Position numbers and translations under genes: made by a program. The notes beneath the pieces are model-generated. The model worked only from the letters and a program-made list of their open reading frames with translations. It had not been told where the DNA came from and searched no databases. DNA of 30,291 nucleotides from Gnetum montanum (lineage: Eukaryota > Streptophyta > Gnetopsida > Gnetales > Gnetaceae): the NCBI GenBank assembly GCA_015680685.1, contig MNCI01015670.1:752721-783011 (forward strand), in the 5' to 3' direction. Position 1 is the first letter of the stretch. Every line of letters begins with the position of its first letter. This document shows, piece after piece, positions 1 to 8,873 of the stretch.

Positions 1-14
1 CCCCCCCCCCCCCC
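1..14. other. Poly-C run at the sequence end
   Basis: Fourteen consecutive C bases open the window and fall inside the RIP reading frame, where they would encode a glycine run not expected in this family. It looks like a contig-end or low-quality homopolymer artefact. A real deletion or insertion boundary cannot be excluded. Confidence 0.6.
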
Positions 15-694
15 AATTGGTTTACTTTAAAACTTGTTTCTAAGGTCACAGACTCTGCCACCCGTGCCTCGATGAATCTGTATCTGGCCGCTTCCGCCAC
101 CATCTGAATCACCACCATCGACGATTTAGCAATTACGATATCATCCTTGGGCTCCGATTTCCAGAGACTGTTGATTGCTGCTAAGAATTCCGTGCGCCCT
201 AACTTGATATTCCGCCTCTGCCCTCCCTTTTTCTGAAGATTCGGATAGCCGCTTTCTAAGTAAAGCCACGTTCTAACACTGTTAGCCTGGGGGAACACTC
301 CCTGTACTCGTTCTTTTGGGATGTCTTTGTAAAAGTAGGCTCGCGCAGGTGAATCATCACAGGCACAGTAACCCACCACGTAAGCGTTGTCCGGCTGCAG
401 GGCCAGCGAGAGGGTGTACTCAGAGCCCGTCAAATCCACGCCTACGAACTTCCCGTCATTCATGGGCTGCCGCAGAATTGGTATCTCGTAGGCGTTGTTA
501 GGTCCTCTGCTTCCTTGTTCCGACAGCCTACTTCGCAGCTTCTTCATAAACTCTTGGAAAGCTTCCGCATCTCCACTGTTCGCATTAAAATGGACAGTGT
601 CCCGATCGGCGTCAACGACGAGGGAAACCACAACGCAGGCAACCACCACCAACGCTGTGAATTTTGGTGCTCCTGCTCCTGCTCCTGCCATCAT
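1..694 (-). CDS. Ribosome-inactivating protein (rRNA N-glycosidase), 5' part, truncated by window edge
   Basis: The minus strand is open without a stop from ATG at 694 to the window edge (231 codons; a second ATG lies at 691). Residues about 12-29 are hydrophobic and look like a secretory signal peptide, so the product probably enters the ER and then the vacuole or apoplast. The rest matches the RIP fold, which removes one adenine from the sarcin-ricin loop of 28S rRNA. Visible active-site residues are Tyr105 (in AYVVGY), Tyr150, Glu201 and Arg204 (in AEAAR). No intron is visible, as is usual for RIP genes. About 50 residues of the domain are missing. Without them it cannot be decided whether this is a single-chain (type 1) RIP or the A chain of a type 2 protein with a lectin domain. 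The last four codons are glycines read from a poly-C run and are probably not real. GC content and codon order look intact, unlike the decayed transposon genes nearby. Confidence 0.9.
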   Translation of the reverse strand, partial: MMAGAGAGAPKFTALVVVACVVVSLVVDADRDTVHFNANSGDAEAFQEFMKKLRSRLSEQGSRGPNNAYEIPILRQPMNDGKFVGVDLTGSEYTLSLALQPDNAYVVGYCACDDSPARAYFYKDIPKERVQGVFPQANSVRTWLYLESGYPNLQKKGGQRRNIKLGRTEFLAAINSLWKSEPKDDIVIAKSSMVVIQMVAEAARYRFIEARVAESVTLETSFKVNQLGGGG

Positions 695-870
695 CGTATC
701 TTGTTCTTCTTTGCTCAATCTTGTATTGTATTGAATTCTCAGCTCCACTCCCACCAATTCTGAAGTGATGAGCATGTTCATTTATAGCGCATTTTCTGCC
801 GAGCATGTGCAACCTACATCCACGCTACTCCTGCCACGGACCGGTGTTTACCAATTCCCACGTGAATTCT
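695..870 (-). promoter_or_regulatory. Putative RIP promoter: TATA box and G-box
   Basis: Reading the minus strand toward the RIP start, a TATAAAT lies at 786-780, about 86 bases upstream of the ATG, which would give a leader of roughly 55 bases. A CACGTG G-box lies at 859-864, about 75 bases further upstream, beside an ATTGG (CCAAT on plus) at 851-855. G-boxes bind bZIP/bHLH factors and are common in stress- or hormone-responsive plant promoters. Transcription has not been shown; this rests on motif and spacing only. Confidence 0.55.
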
Positions 871-1817
871 TTGATAAAGTGTCTTTTTGTAAAACCTTTT
901 TTTTTTCCTTGCGTTAACCACATAGCGGTTTCATTGAAAGTTTTTAGGCAACATCGTCCACTGTGTGTGGATCCTTGTTAAATCAGACTCAAGAAATTTA
1001 AAAACCTTTCCTGAACTTGATACTTTACGGATTCAACACATTTTGCCATTAAAATTCAGCTTGGAAGCATACTATTTCAGCTTGGAAGCGATAATGGTGT
1101 AATAAGAATATTTACAGCAATCAGCTGATTTGCTGATTTAACCTGCCCTGCCTATCATCTAAGAAAACGAGCAAATTTCAAACTGAACGGGCAACATGCT
1201 ATCTTATTCAAAACAAAGGTAGGAAAATTTTCACCGCTCTTCTGCAATTTTCATGAGCATAACCACGAGCGTTACCAAGGATCAAAATCCGTAACTTACA
1301 AATAAAAATGCTATACAAACTCGCGTATGGACCGGACCGTATCAACCAAGAGAACATCCTCTTCCTCTTTCTCCAACTGAAGGAGAAAGCAGGGAACAGG
1401 GGGAAGGCTACGTTAAGGCAACGATCCAGACTGTACAGGCCAAGAGAGAGCACCTCGTATCCTCTTCACCACTGCACTAAGCCCGCACTGCCTGCCTGCC
1501 TTCAACTTTTGCATCTGGATCTTCAACTTCGTCACAGGTTCTTTTCCTTTATATACTATACTTTTAAAAAAATATAGTTGCATTCGCTGCAGCTGAAACT
1601 CTTCCTGGTCACCCTTACTTATGTGGGAGGTGCTCTAAGCAGCAGCACTGTTTGTCATTTCCTTGACTGGGGCCTGAATGTTTTATGTGTTACAGCACTC
1701 TTTTGTCTCCCTTAGACCCTTGAATGACATGTTATGTATCCTGTGTATTTTGCATTTTATCTTGACTTGTGCAGACATATGCAACGGCGACATCCAGACT
1801 TGCCTTGAGGTTCGCTT
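871..1817. other. Non-coding stretch, nothing recognised
   Basis: Upstream flank of the RIP gene. Short open frames on both strands at about 1208-1577 have no recognisable domain and overlap each other antisense. The part at 1300-1520 is less AT-rich than its surroundings and could hold an exon or old promoter, but no splice-consistent coding pattern can be defended. Confidence 0.5.
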
Positions 1818-2659
1818 GTCAAACTCAAACGTTGTTGAACTTTACATAGTTTGGAAATTCCCAAATTATCTTGGTTTACAATTCCTCTTTTAAGTAGATA
1901 TCGTTATCTCTGCCGTAATTTTAACCGTCCTACAAAACGACAAGGAGCCTTGGTTCCTTGACAACCTTCTTTTATGTTTTATGTTTTTACGTGTCTGCTG
2001 GTTTGGTGGGCGTTAGCATTACTCGTTTCGTTGTGATTTTAAATTGTCTTGGTCTCTTTTGGCGTTTTTATCTATGTGTTGTGCGTATCGTTTCTACGGT
2101 CGTCATTTCTTTTATACGTATTCATGTGTTCAGATCTCCAAACATCCATGTGTCAATGGTCGCGTGGTGCATTATGGCTTGTGCACTTCCACGTTCAACC
2201 TTTCATTTTAATTGTTAATTGTTTTTTTTATTTGTCCTTGTTAGTTAGGGAATAGGTTTTAATCTTCACCTTTATTTGGTTTACACAATGAGGTTTAAGA
2301 CTTGATTTGAAAGCTCTAAGTCATGGATTTGATTCATATAGATAATGCTAAGTTATAAACAAATCTAGGGAAACAATATTTATGAGGTAAATGCTACTTT
2401 TCAAATTCAAACACCCCCTTATCTTGTATTCTATCATTTTTTTTATTCATGTAATTGGTAAAACTAAAATTTTGTTACTAATAATTTTCATTAAATCAAT
2501 CAAATCAATTTTAATTTGTAAGGGTAATTTTACCTCCAAGGTTCAAGTTGTAAGGCACTAGCTATGGCTTAAGGCAAACTAATACATGGTATTTTTGGTG
2601 GCTATAGTATAATTATGTGTTTGCTTATGAGAGTCATAACCATAGTGTTTTACAATAAG

Positions 2660-2712
2660 GTGTTAGCCTAGTGGTACAAGTCTTGGCCTCAAGTCACGAG
2701 TTCAATTCTACA
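2660..2712 (+). repeat. tRNA-derived SINE head (RNA polymerase III A and B boxes)
   Basis: TAGCCTAGTGG at 2664-2674 fits a pol III A box. AGTTCAATTCT at 2699-2709 fits a degenerate B box (GGTTCGANTCC) at the usual spacing of about 25-35 bases. The rest does not fold as a tRNA, so a SINE is more likely than a tRNA gene. The 3' end of the element is not clear. Confidence 0.55.
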
Positions 2713-2970
2713 AGATAGCATTGAGTTATAAATTTCTATAGATATTGGGATGTACCTATGCTTCACTTATTTCGGGTTGCAACATCCCCATAACCACAAT
2801 CTTTAAAGCGAAGTAGTTCATGCAAAGAGATCATGAAAAGGTTTCACTACATTGTACCATATTATCCATGAGAAAATAATGGATCCGTAAAGTTAAATTA
2901 TCCTAATTAATATTAATATTTATCAATATTAATGTTGTTTAATAATCAAGTAGCTTGAATATAGTTTTAA

Positions 2971-3013
2971 TATCATCATCATCTTAGCCTTGTCCCAACA
3001 AAGTGGGGTCTAG
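2971..3013 (-). repeat. 3' tail of a non-LTR element, probably RTE-type LINE or dependent SINE
   Basis: On the minus strand a short CCCAC...GTGGGA-like hairpin is followed by AAGGCTAAG and then (GAT)n. That arrangement resembles the 3' ends of plant RTE-type retroposons, which terminate in short trinucleotide repeats. Only the tail is seen, and no coding part of a LINE is nearby. Confidence 0.4.
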
Positions 3014-3216
3014 TGATATATTAAATAATTCATATAAAATTTTACTTGTAATATATTATTTGAATATTAAAAAATCAATTACATCGTATTCCAATATGGT
3101 GTGTTGTTTTTCTTTTACTCCTTTTAGTAGTCATGCCTTATATACTTAATTACCTTGTTGTACAAATTTCTATTTCTAGTGTTCACTCTAAGATGATGAT
3201 GTTGTATATAGTCAAT

Positions 3217-3290
3217 GAGAGGTGGCTTAAGTGGTTAGCTCATTATTTGACAAGGATTTACAATTAGTAGGTTGCAAATTGGAGTCACCC
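3217..3290 (+). repeat. Second decayed tRNA-derived SINE-like segment
   Basis: GTGGCTTAAGTGG at about 3222-3234 resembles a pol III A box, and a GGTTGCAAATTGGAGTC stretch at about 3271-3287 resembles a decayed B box. The head of the same segment is also present in the second duplication copy near 12308-12339 (GTTGCTCAAATGG), so it predates the duplication. Confidence 0.4.
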
Positions 3291-4380
3291 TTGAGGCATC
3301 ATTATATTCCTTTGTAATTACTAATGTATCATGTTGTTTAGGGTTTGAATGCCCCCATATTTTGATTATCAATATTTTTATTATATATGTATACATTAAC
3401 ATGTCTATCAAAATTACCTTCTACAATATTTGCACAATAGAAATGGTACTTCTTTTAATTTTCAACCTTATTTAATTTTTATTCAATAACTTTTTCTTTT
3501 AAGTATACCACAAGCTTATTGACTATTTGTTATTACATCTAAATCTTCAATGTCCTATTTTTATAACCATATTTCTATGTCTAATTACCTCTTGTTGAGA
3601 GCTTGTTGCTAAGTTTAATACTTCAATAGTAAGTTAAAAATTAGTACATTACATCAACTTCATATGTTAGTATATTAGCCTTTAACAATAATATTGTATA
3701 GTGCATTTTTAATTTTTATTTTAAGTTCATTTAAAAAAATATTTTTTAATAAATATTTTTGCTAATGGTAGTTCCAAACTATGCATCTATGTGGAAATAC
3801 ATTTTTATATCATAAGTGCCCATGAATTCATGGATACATTTTATGATATTAGAAAAAAGTTATTTTTGAATGCTCAAACATAGCTACTCATGCTCAAATA
3901 ACTTTTTTCTTGATTGACCATATAGTGACTTGATAGAAAGGTCCCAATTGTAGGGTTTAACATCTCTATGAATAGTTCCTAAATATCATAAGTTGTAAGG
4001 TTTATTTTCTATCATTTCCTTGAAGCTGGCATATGTGTGTATAAATATCTTTGTAAAGCTTGTTTTTTATTGGTTATGCCTCTTAATTAAAAAAGCATCC
4101 TTTTTAATACTGCTTGTCATTTCCTAAGACTATTCTTAAATCTTTGTCATATCCTTAAATGGTGGATGTGTGTATCATATGAGTAACAACAAGAGTGAAG
4201 TCTGAGGATTAGACGTTTGGGGAAAAGTCCGAGGAGTGATGAGAATGGGAGGACAGGCCACATGTGTCTCTCTCTCTTGCAATTGCAATTTTGTTGTCCA
4301 TACATGTCCAACCTACCAGAGGCAGACAACGATGTTTAGGTGCTAAGTCCCCTTGATTTTAGGATCGCACTCAAATACAT
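3291..4380. other. AT-rich non-coding stretch
   Basis: No coding frame or RNA gene is supported here. The only structure noted is the inverted repeat at 3851-3910. A short minus-strand open frame at 4147-4329 has no recognisable features. Confidence 0.5.
3851..3910. repeat. Perfect 15-bp inverted repeat (hairpin)
   Basis: AGAAAAAAGTTATTT at 3851-3865 is exactly complementary to 3896-3910, with a 30-base loop. It may be a fold-back remnant of a small DNA transposon or a chance AT-rich hairpin. No target duplication is evident. Confidence 0.6.
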
Positions 4381-4532
4381 GTCAAACGCTGTTGCTGTTG
4401 AACTTTACAGAGTTAGGAACGAATGTCCAAATTATCTTGCTTCACAATTCATGGACGAGTCTCTTCTTAAAGTAGATATCGTTGATTTAACTCTATGATA
4501 TAATAGGATGATGATCCTTGCACGTGCCTTGG
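4381..4532 (+). repeat. Segmental duplication, copy 2, left half
   Basis: Aligns to 1818-1953: both contain GTCAAAC, GTTGAACTTTACA, CCAAATTATCTTG and AAGTAGATATCGTT in the same order. It ends exactly at the left end of element A. Confidence 0.7.
4528..4532 (+). repeat. Target site duplication of element A (left)
   Basis: CTTGG here is repeated exactly at 11905-11909, directly outside the two LTR ends. Five base pairs is the normal length for Ty3/gypsy integration. Confidence 0.95.
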
Positions 4533-5501
4533 TGATGAGATGCGATATCGCATGCACCACAATATCGCATACTTGATATCATGGCCATCGCGATATTGTG
4601 TTGTCCCTACGATATCGCGTACGCGATATCACTGTTCGCTGCCAAATCTATAAATAAGAGGTGGCACTTCCCTCATTTCCCATCCTAGGCTAGAAGTAGC
4701 GAAGCTCTGGCGGATTGATCACCCTAGACATAGAATATTTTCCATGTGCCCGCAGTAGGAGTCCCCAAGTGAACGGTTCTTTATTCGAGCAGCTTTGTAC
4801 CTGAACGCAAGTTGTGTACGACAATAAAGACAAGCTTTGTGGATAAACCTTGCAGTACATGGATAGGTTTATTTAATGTTATTTATTGTTTTCCTAGTAA
4901 CGTGGCATGAGTACGACGTGGTTACGAGAATTGACGAATGTGTACGGCTAACCAAGGAATCTGCTACTCATTGCGATTAGATTCTCTTACCCTTATCTCC
5001 TAGAATGTGGGATGAGTATGACTTGATTACGAGCATCTACGGATATGTACGGCTAGTGAAGGAATCGGCTGCTCATCACACTTAGGCTAGTTAGGTGCCT
5101 CAGTACGACCACTTCGAGCACGTGCGTTACGTGTGGTGATCCCAGTAACGATTAGTGTTTGGTAGCCATAGTTGCACAGTTCAGGGTGTGTACGATAAGT
5201 GGGAACAGATGCTGATGTTAGTTAATTTAGACTTAGGACATTAGTTAGAGTTAGCTAGTTTTCTCAACCCTTTGCTCTTAGCGTAGAAGACATAAAACCA
5301 GAAAAGACCAAAAAAATCATATACCTCAGACTTACTTAACCATACATTGTGACAACAACAAGTAAGTTTGGGAAGACAACGAATGATTAACCCCAAGTGT
5401 TCCATGGGGCATTTAGGCATTTAGTCTGCGGAGTTCGACTGGATCGCATGTGCTACGCTCGTTTCGTATGGTTGAGTGTAGGGGTACCTCGCCACTCATC
5501 A
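4533..5501 (+). repeat. Element A 5' LTR
   Basis: Starts TGATGAG and ends CTCATCA, a 7-bp terminal inverted repeat. TATAAATA at 4649-4656 marks the promoter, and AATAAA at 4823-4828, about 170 bases downstream, marks the likely R/poly(A) region. It has the same length as the 3' LTR at 10936-11904. Confidence 0.95.
4542..4656 (+). promoter_or_regulatory. LTR U3 core: GATATC palindrome cluster and TATA box
   Basis: GATATC occurs at 4544, 4575, 4611 and 4625, with two further mutated copies in register with the 3' LTR. The pair at 4611-4630 forms a perfect 20-bp palindrome (GATATC-GCGTACGC-GATATC). The cluster ends about 18 bases before TATAAATA (4649-4656). The 3' LTR copy (10945-11059) keeps six GATATC sites. 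Position upstream of the TATA box suggests a transcription-factor array; no factor is identified. Confidence 0.65.
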
Positions 5502-5502
5502 T

Positions 5503-5521
5503 AGGCACCATTGCCAGGGAC
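5503..5521 (+). other. Primer binding site, tRNA-Asp type (element A)
   Basis: One base after the LTR, the sequence AGGCACCATTGCCAGGGAC matches the complement of the plant tRNA-Asp 3' end (TGGCGCCGTTGCCGGGGA...), except for the first base and three G-to-A changes. tRNA-Asp priming is typical of Athila elements. Confidence 0.8.
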
Positions 5522-5642
5522 TAAGTGTTTATGCGCCGAATAGAACATAAGGGATATCAATCACATCATTGTTACCCTTAACTAACCTTCAGGTTAATTA
5601 AGAAAAAAATTATATAATTGTGAAATTAGCACACCGATCAAA

Positions 5643-8600
5643 ATGCCTTTTTCTCATAAGAGCAACTCACCACCTAAGGACCACACACGAGACAGTCGGC
5701 AAGATAGAAAACATAACCAAAATCAACCAGTGCCTCAAAAATATAGGATGACATATACTCATCCCGATGAGTAGATTCCTAATTTTACTTTTGTTCTCTA
5801 TCAAGATGAACAGTTGCGGTGGAGAGATTTGCAAGGTAACATTGTGTTACCCCCAGAGCAATCAGTCCCTAACATGCTTTTCCATGCCTTAGCACAGATT
5901 AGCATGCAAGAACTATTTGCAGAATACGTTATGGATGACTTTGACACAAGGGATTATCATTCCATAGATGCCCAACGTATTCGGGACTTAAGGTAGGAGA
6001 GTCAACATACCTTTCTGAAGGGCAAAGCCCCGCACGTCCTTAGCGAAATAGGAGATGAGGAATCCTTTATCACGGGTTCTTTAGCAAAGGATGTTCCCCC
6101 TCCTAACGATGGTGAGGAGGACAGGTATCAGAACCTACTATCAACGATACATATCCCTAGTTCTGATGCCCGTGAACACTAGCTGTTCACAGAGGGAACA
6201 ACCACTCACGCTAAGGGTGGGCACTTTGATCGTCACAACGATCAGGGCCATAACAGCCGAAGAGAAGGCAAGAAACATTGTCATGGCGATGGTTCCCCTT
6301 CTTCTTCCCCTTCTTCCCATCATTCATCCTCTCCTTCCACATCTGGGCATAGCCACCATGAACATAAAGGTGAGGATAAAAGTAAAAAGGATGAAAAACC
6401 TCGACAGGAAGGTCGAGAGATAAGACAAGGGCAAGGACATAGGGAGAGTAGGGAACAACACAGACATCACAGGTGTCATGAAAGAGACGATCATGACGAG
6501 GCCCTACTTGCAACCCAAAGTATGCTTGACATCACGGAGGTAGTTAGGATTCCCACAAGGCATTTAAAGGATAGCTGGATCAAACGATTAGACATGAACA
6601 ACATCCCATGGTTTGAAGGGGGATACAATGTTGATCCGCAAAATCATTTACAGGCATTCCATGATGCCTGTGCCTTGCAAAATATAGACAGTGAGTGGTA
6701 GAAACTTAAGTTGTTCCCAAGGACACTCACTAAAAAAGCAAAGAGCTGGTACCGGTCCTTAGAACCAGAAACCATCAGGAGGTGGAGTACGATGCTAGAA
6801 TTGTTCAACGAAAAGTATCAAACGTACTCTAGAGTGTCCAATTTGCATAAGCAGATCGAAGGCTAGAAGCAAGGTACACACAAACCCTTGGATGCTACCA
6901 TGGCCCGCTATTACACATTGTTACATCGTTGCCCAGGCCATGGGTATGCTCAGCGGGATCAACTTTGCCACATCGTGGATGGGCTAAGGAATGAAACTAG
7001 AAGAACCCTTGGGACTTATGCCCAAGGGAGACTATCACAACTTAGAGCCCATGAAGTATGTAGCTTGTTGGAGCAAGTAGCAAACGAAGAAGGTGAGCTA
7101 CGAAAAAGGGAAAGTGCGGAAGAGTACAACCGTGATCCCTCCCTTCGAAAGAAGGGAGTGAAATTTTGTGATGAAGAGGATGAGTCACCAATTGAAGAGT
7201 TGGTGAATCGGAAAACTTTGCTGATCCAAAAGTTAACAACCGAGGTATCGTCCAAAGTAGACCAAATATGGGATTCCTTAGACTCAAGAATTGAAACAGT
7301 CTTGAAAATTGTAGAAGAGTCTAAGGTAGAACAAAATAGTGACAAAGGTAAGAAAAAGTGGAGAGATTTAAGCCCTGCACATAATAAGGGTAAGGAAAAA
7401 ATCACTAACTTCGATGTGGCTGAGGATTCTGATTCAGATGATGATAGTGGATATGGGATCTGCTACTATGAACATCCTAAGGGATGTTGCCCCATTATCT
7501 CACATCTATAGGAGTCTGGGGTGTATGCGCTTAATCCAAGACTCAACCAACGGCAAACACCCCGAAGGTTACCTTATCCACAAGGTAACCCAAGGCAGTT
7601 CCACCAACCACTAAGGTATTATCCAAGTGGAACTCCACCACAGCCCATCGGACAACATCAGCAGTGGCAATACCCACAGTCATGGGGGATGCCACCGCCA
7701 ACACAACAGTATCCTTACCGGTAGCCCGATCGTTATGGTTATTATGTGCAGTAGTCGATTTCTCCAAGTGACTCTATGGGTCACGCAACCCCCAATTGTC
7801 ACTACCAAGTTCGGGAGTACTTCAGAAGGACTCCTTCTCCTTTGGGAGACATCTCACACTCGTTTCATCCTCCTAATCCATCCGCACCTCTTCCACCACA
7901 AGTAGTTCCCATAACACCTCCTGCTCCAACAATGCAAGGGGAACTTCCTCCTCAACCATAGCAACGTCACACTGCGAGAGCTATAAATATCCAACCTGCT
8001 GCTAGTTCTGACAACTATAAAAAGAGAAGACCTTACTTCAAAACCAAAAGCCGAGACAAACTCTCGCAACAACAAGTGGTTGAGGCCATGTACACTCCTC
8101 CACCATCTAACACCTCGGAGCACCCTTCCGTCCAAAAACAGAGCATAATGCATACGGTTATGTTAACGCATATTGTAATCGACTGGATCAAGGTAGGCCA
8201 CCTTCCCAGAAAACTAACTAACCTTGGGAGCCCCTTAATCTATTTGCAGATTACCGAAAATAAACCACATAGGGCTCTTCTTGACTTAGGTTCTAGGGTT
8301 AACTTAATTTCATGAGAGACGTATCACGCTTGGAACCTGCCCCAACTCAAAAAGAGCAACATTCAACTAGAGCTGGCAGACCAGTCCATCACCCTTCCCT
8401 TGGGATTGGTGGAGGACATCATTACCACTGTGTGTGGTTGGTCTTACCCAACTGATTTTCTAGTGATCGAAGTTAACAAAAACGAAGGGGACTTCCCAAT
8501 TATAATTGGAAGGGCATGGCTTAGTATAGTAGATGCATGCCGTAGGATCCGCAATCTTTCCTTGGAAATTTTGAAGATAAACATATGTGGAAAGATCAAG

Positions 8601-8873
8601 AAGAGGAAAGTTCCATGCATCACATATAGTGATTCATCGAGTGATGACATGGAGGAAATGCCTCCATGTAACAGGTGTGCCCATGAAACTTTGAACCAAA
8701 GATGCCTGTATGTAGCAACCACAAAACTAGTAGTAGACACCCCATGGTTGACAGCTCAAAGGAGCAGAGAAATGTGCATGGAACGAACTGAGGATACCCA
8801 TGCCAACAATGAACGCATAGACACATTGAAATATGAGCGTCGCCAACTTTCACCCCTCAATCTAAGATCATGA
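5643..8873 (+). pseudogene. gag-pro: Element A gag-protease, one frame with ten premature stops
   Basis: A single reading frame of 1,077 codons from ATG 5643 to TGA 8871-8873 has no frameshift. Premature stops are TAG at 5772, 5994, 6180, 6699, 6864, 7509, 7722, 7752 and 7959, and TGA at 8313. Domains in order: a variable N-terminus; a Ser/His/Arg-rich low-complexity segment (codons about 210-290); a retrotransposon Gag core (codons about 308-490, with WFEGG, HLQAFHDAC, KLKLFPRTL and CPGHGY); a Pro/Gln-rich linker; and a retropepsin-like domain with the active-site motif LLDLGS (Asp at codon 881) and the later IIIGRAWL segment. No CCHC zinc knuckle was seen. Gag would form the cytoplasmic particle and the protease would mature it. 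No polymerase follows. B shares Gag, and C shares Gag and protease. Confidence 0.88.

Larger units (their letters stand above)
1818..3262 (+). repeat. Segmental duplication, copy 1 (undisrupted by element A)
   Basis: Bases 1818-2216 and 3167-3250 align, with moderate divergence, to 4381-4532 plus 11905-12176 and to 12257-12339. Element A lies between the two halves of the second copy. The part of copy 1 at about 2217-3166 has no counterpart in copy 2 and carries SINE and LINE debris, so it was gained in copy 1 or lost from copy 2. The position matching the insertion point of A lies at about 1948-1966. Confidence 0.7.

Noticed and set aside
316-812. Several short open frames on both strands overlapping the RIP gene
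   Set aside because: They are other-frame shadows of the RIP coding sequence and its leader; none has a domain or a plausible start context.
1208-1577. Overlapping open frames on both strands, up to 89 codons
   Set aside because: No recognisable family, no codon support, antisense to each other; I could not tell a real exon from chance.
2660-2712. A tRNA gene
   Set aside because: A- and B-box-like motifs are present but no cloverleaf with acceptor and anticodon stems can be drawn; a SINE fits better.
4540-4640. CRISPR-like array of short palindromic repeats
   Set aside because: The GATATC units lie inside LTRs, spacers are irregular and partly repeated themselves, and the context is a plant retrotransposon.
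7016-7405. 129-codon minus-strand open frame inside element A
   Set aside because: It is the complement of the well-supported Gag frame and has no counterpart domain.
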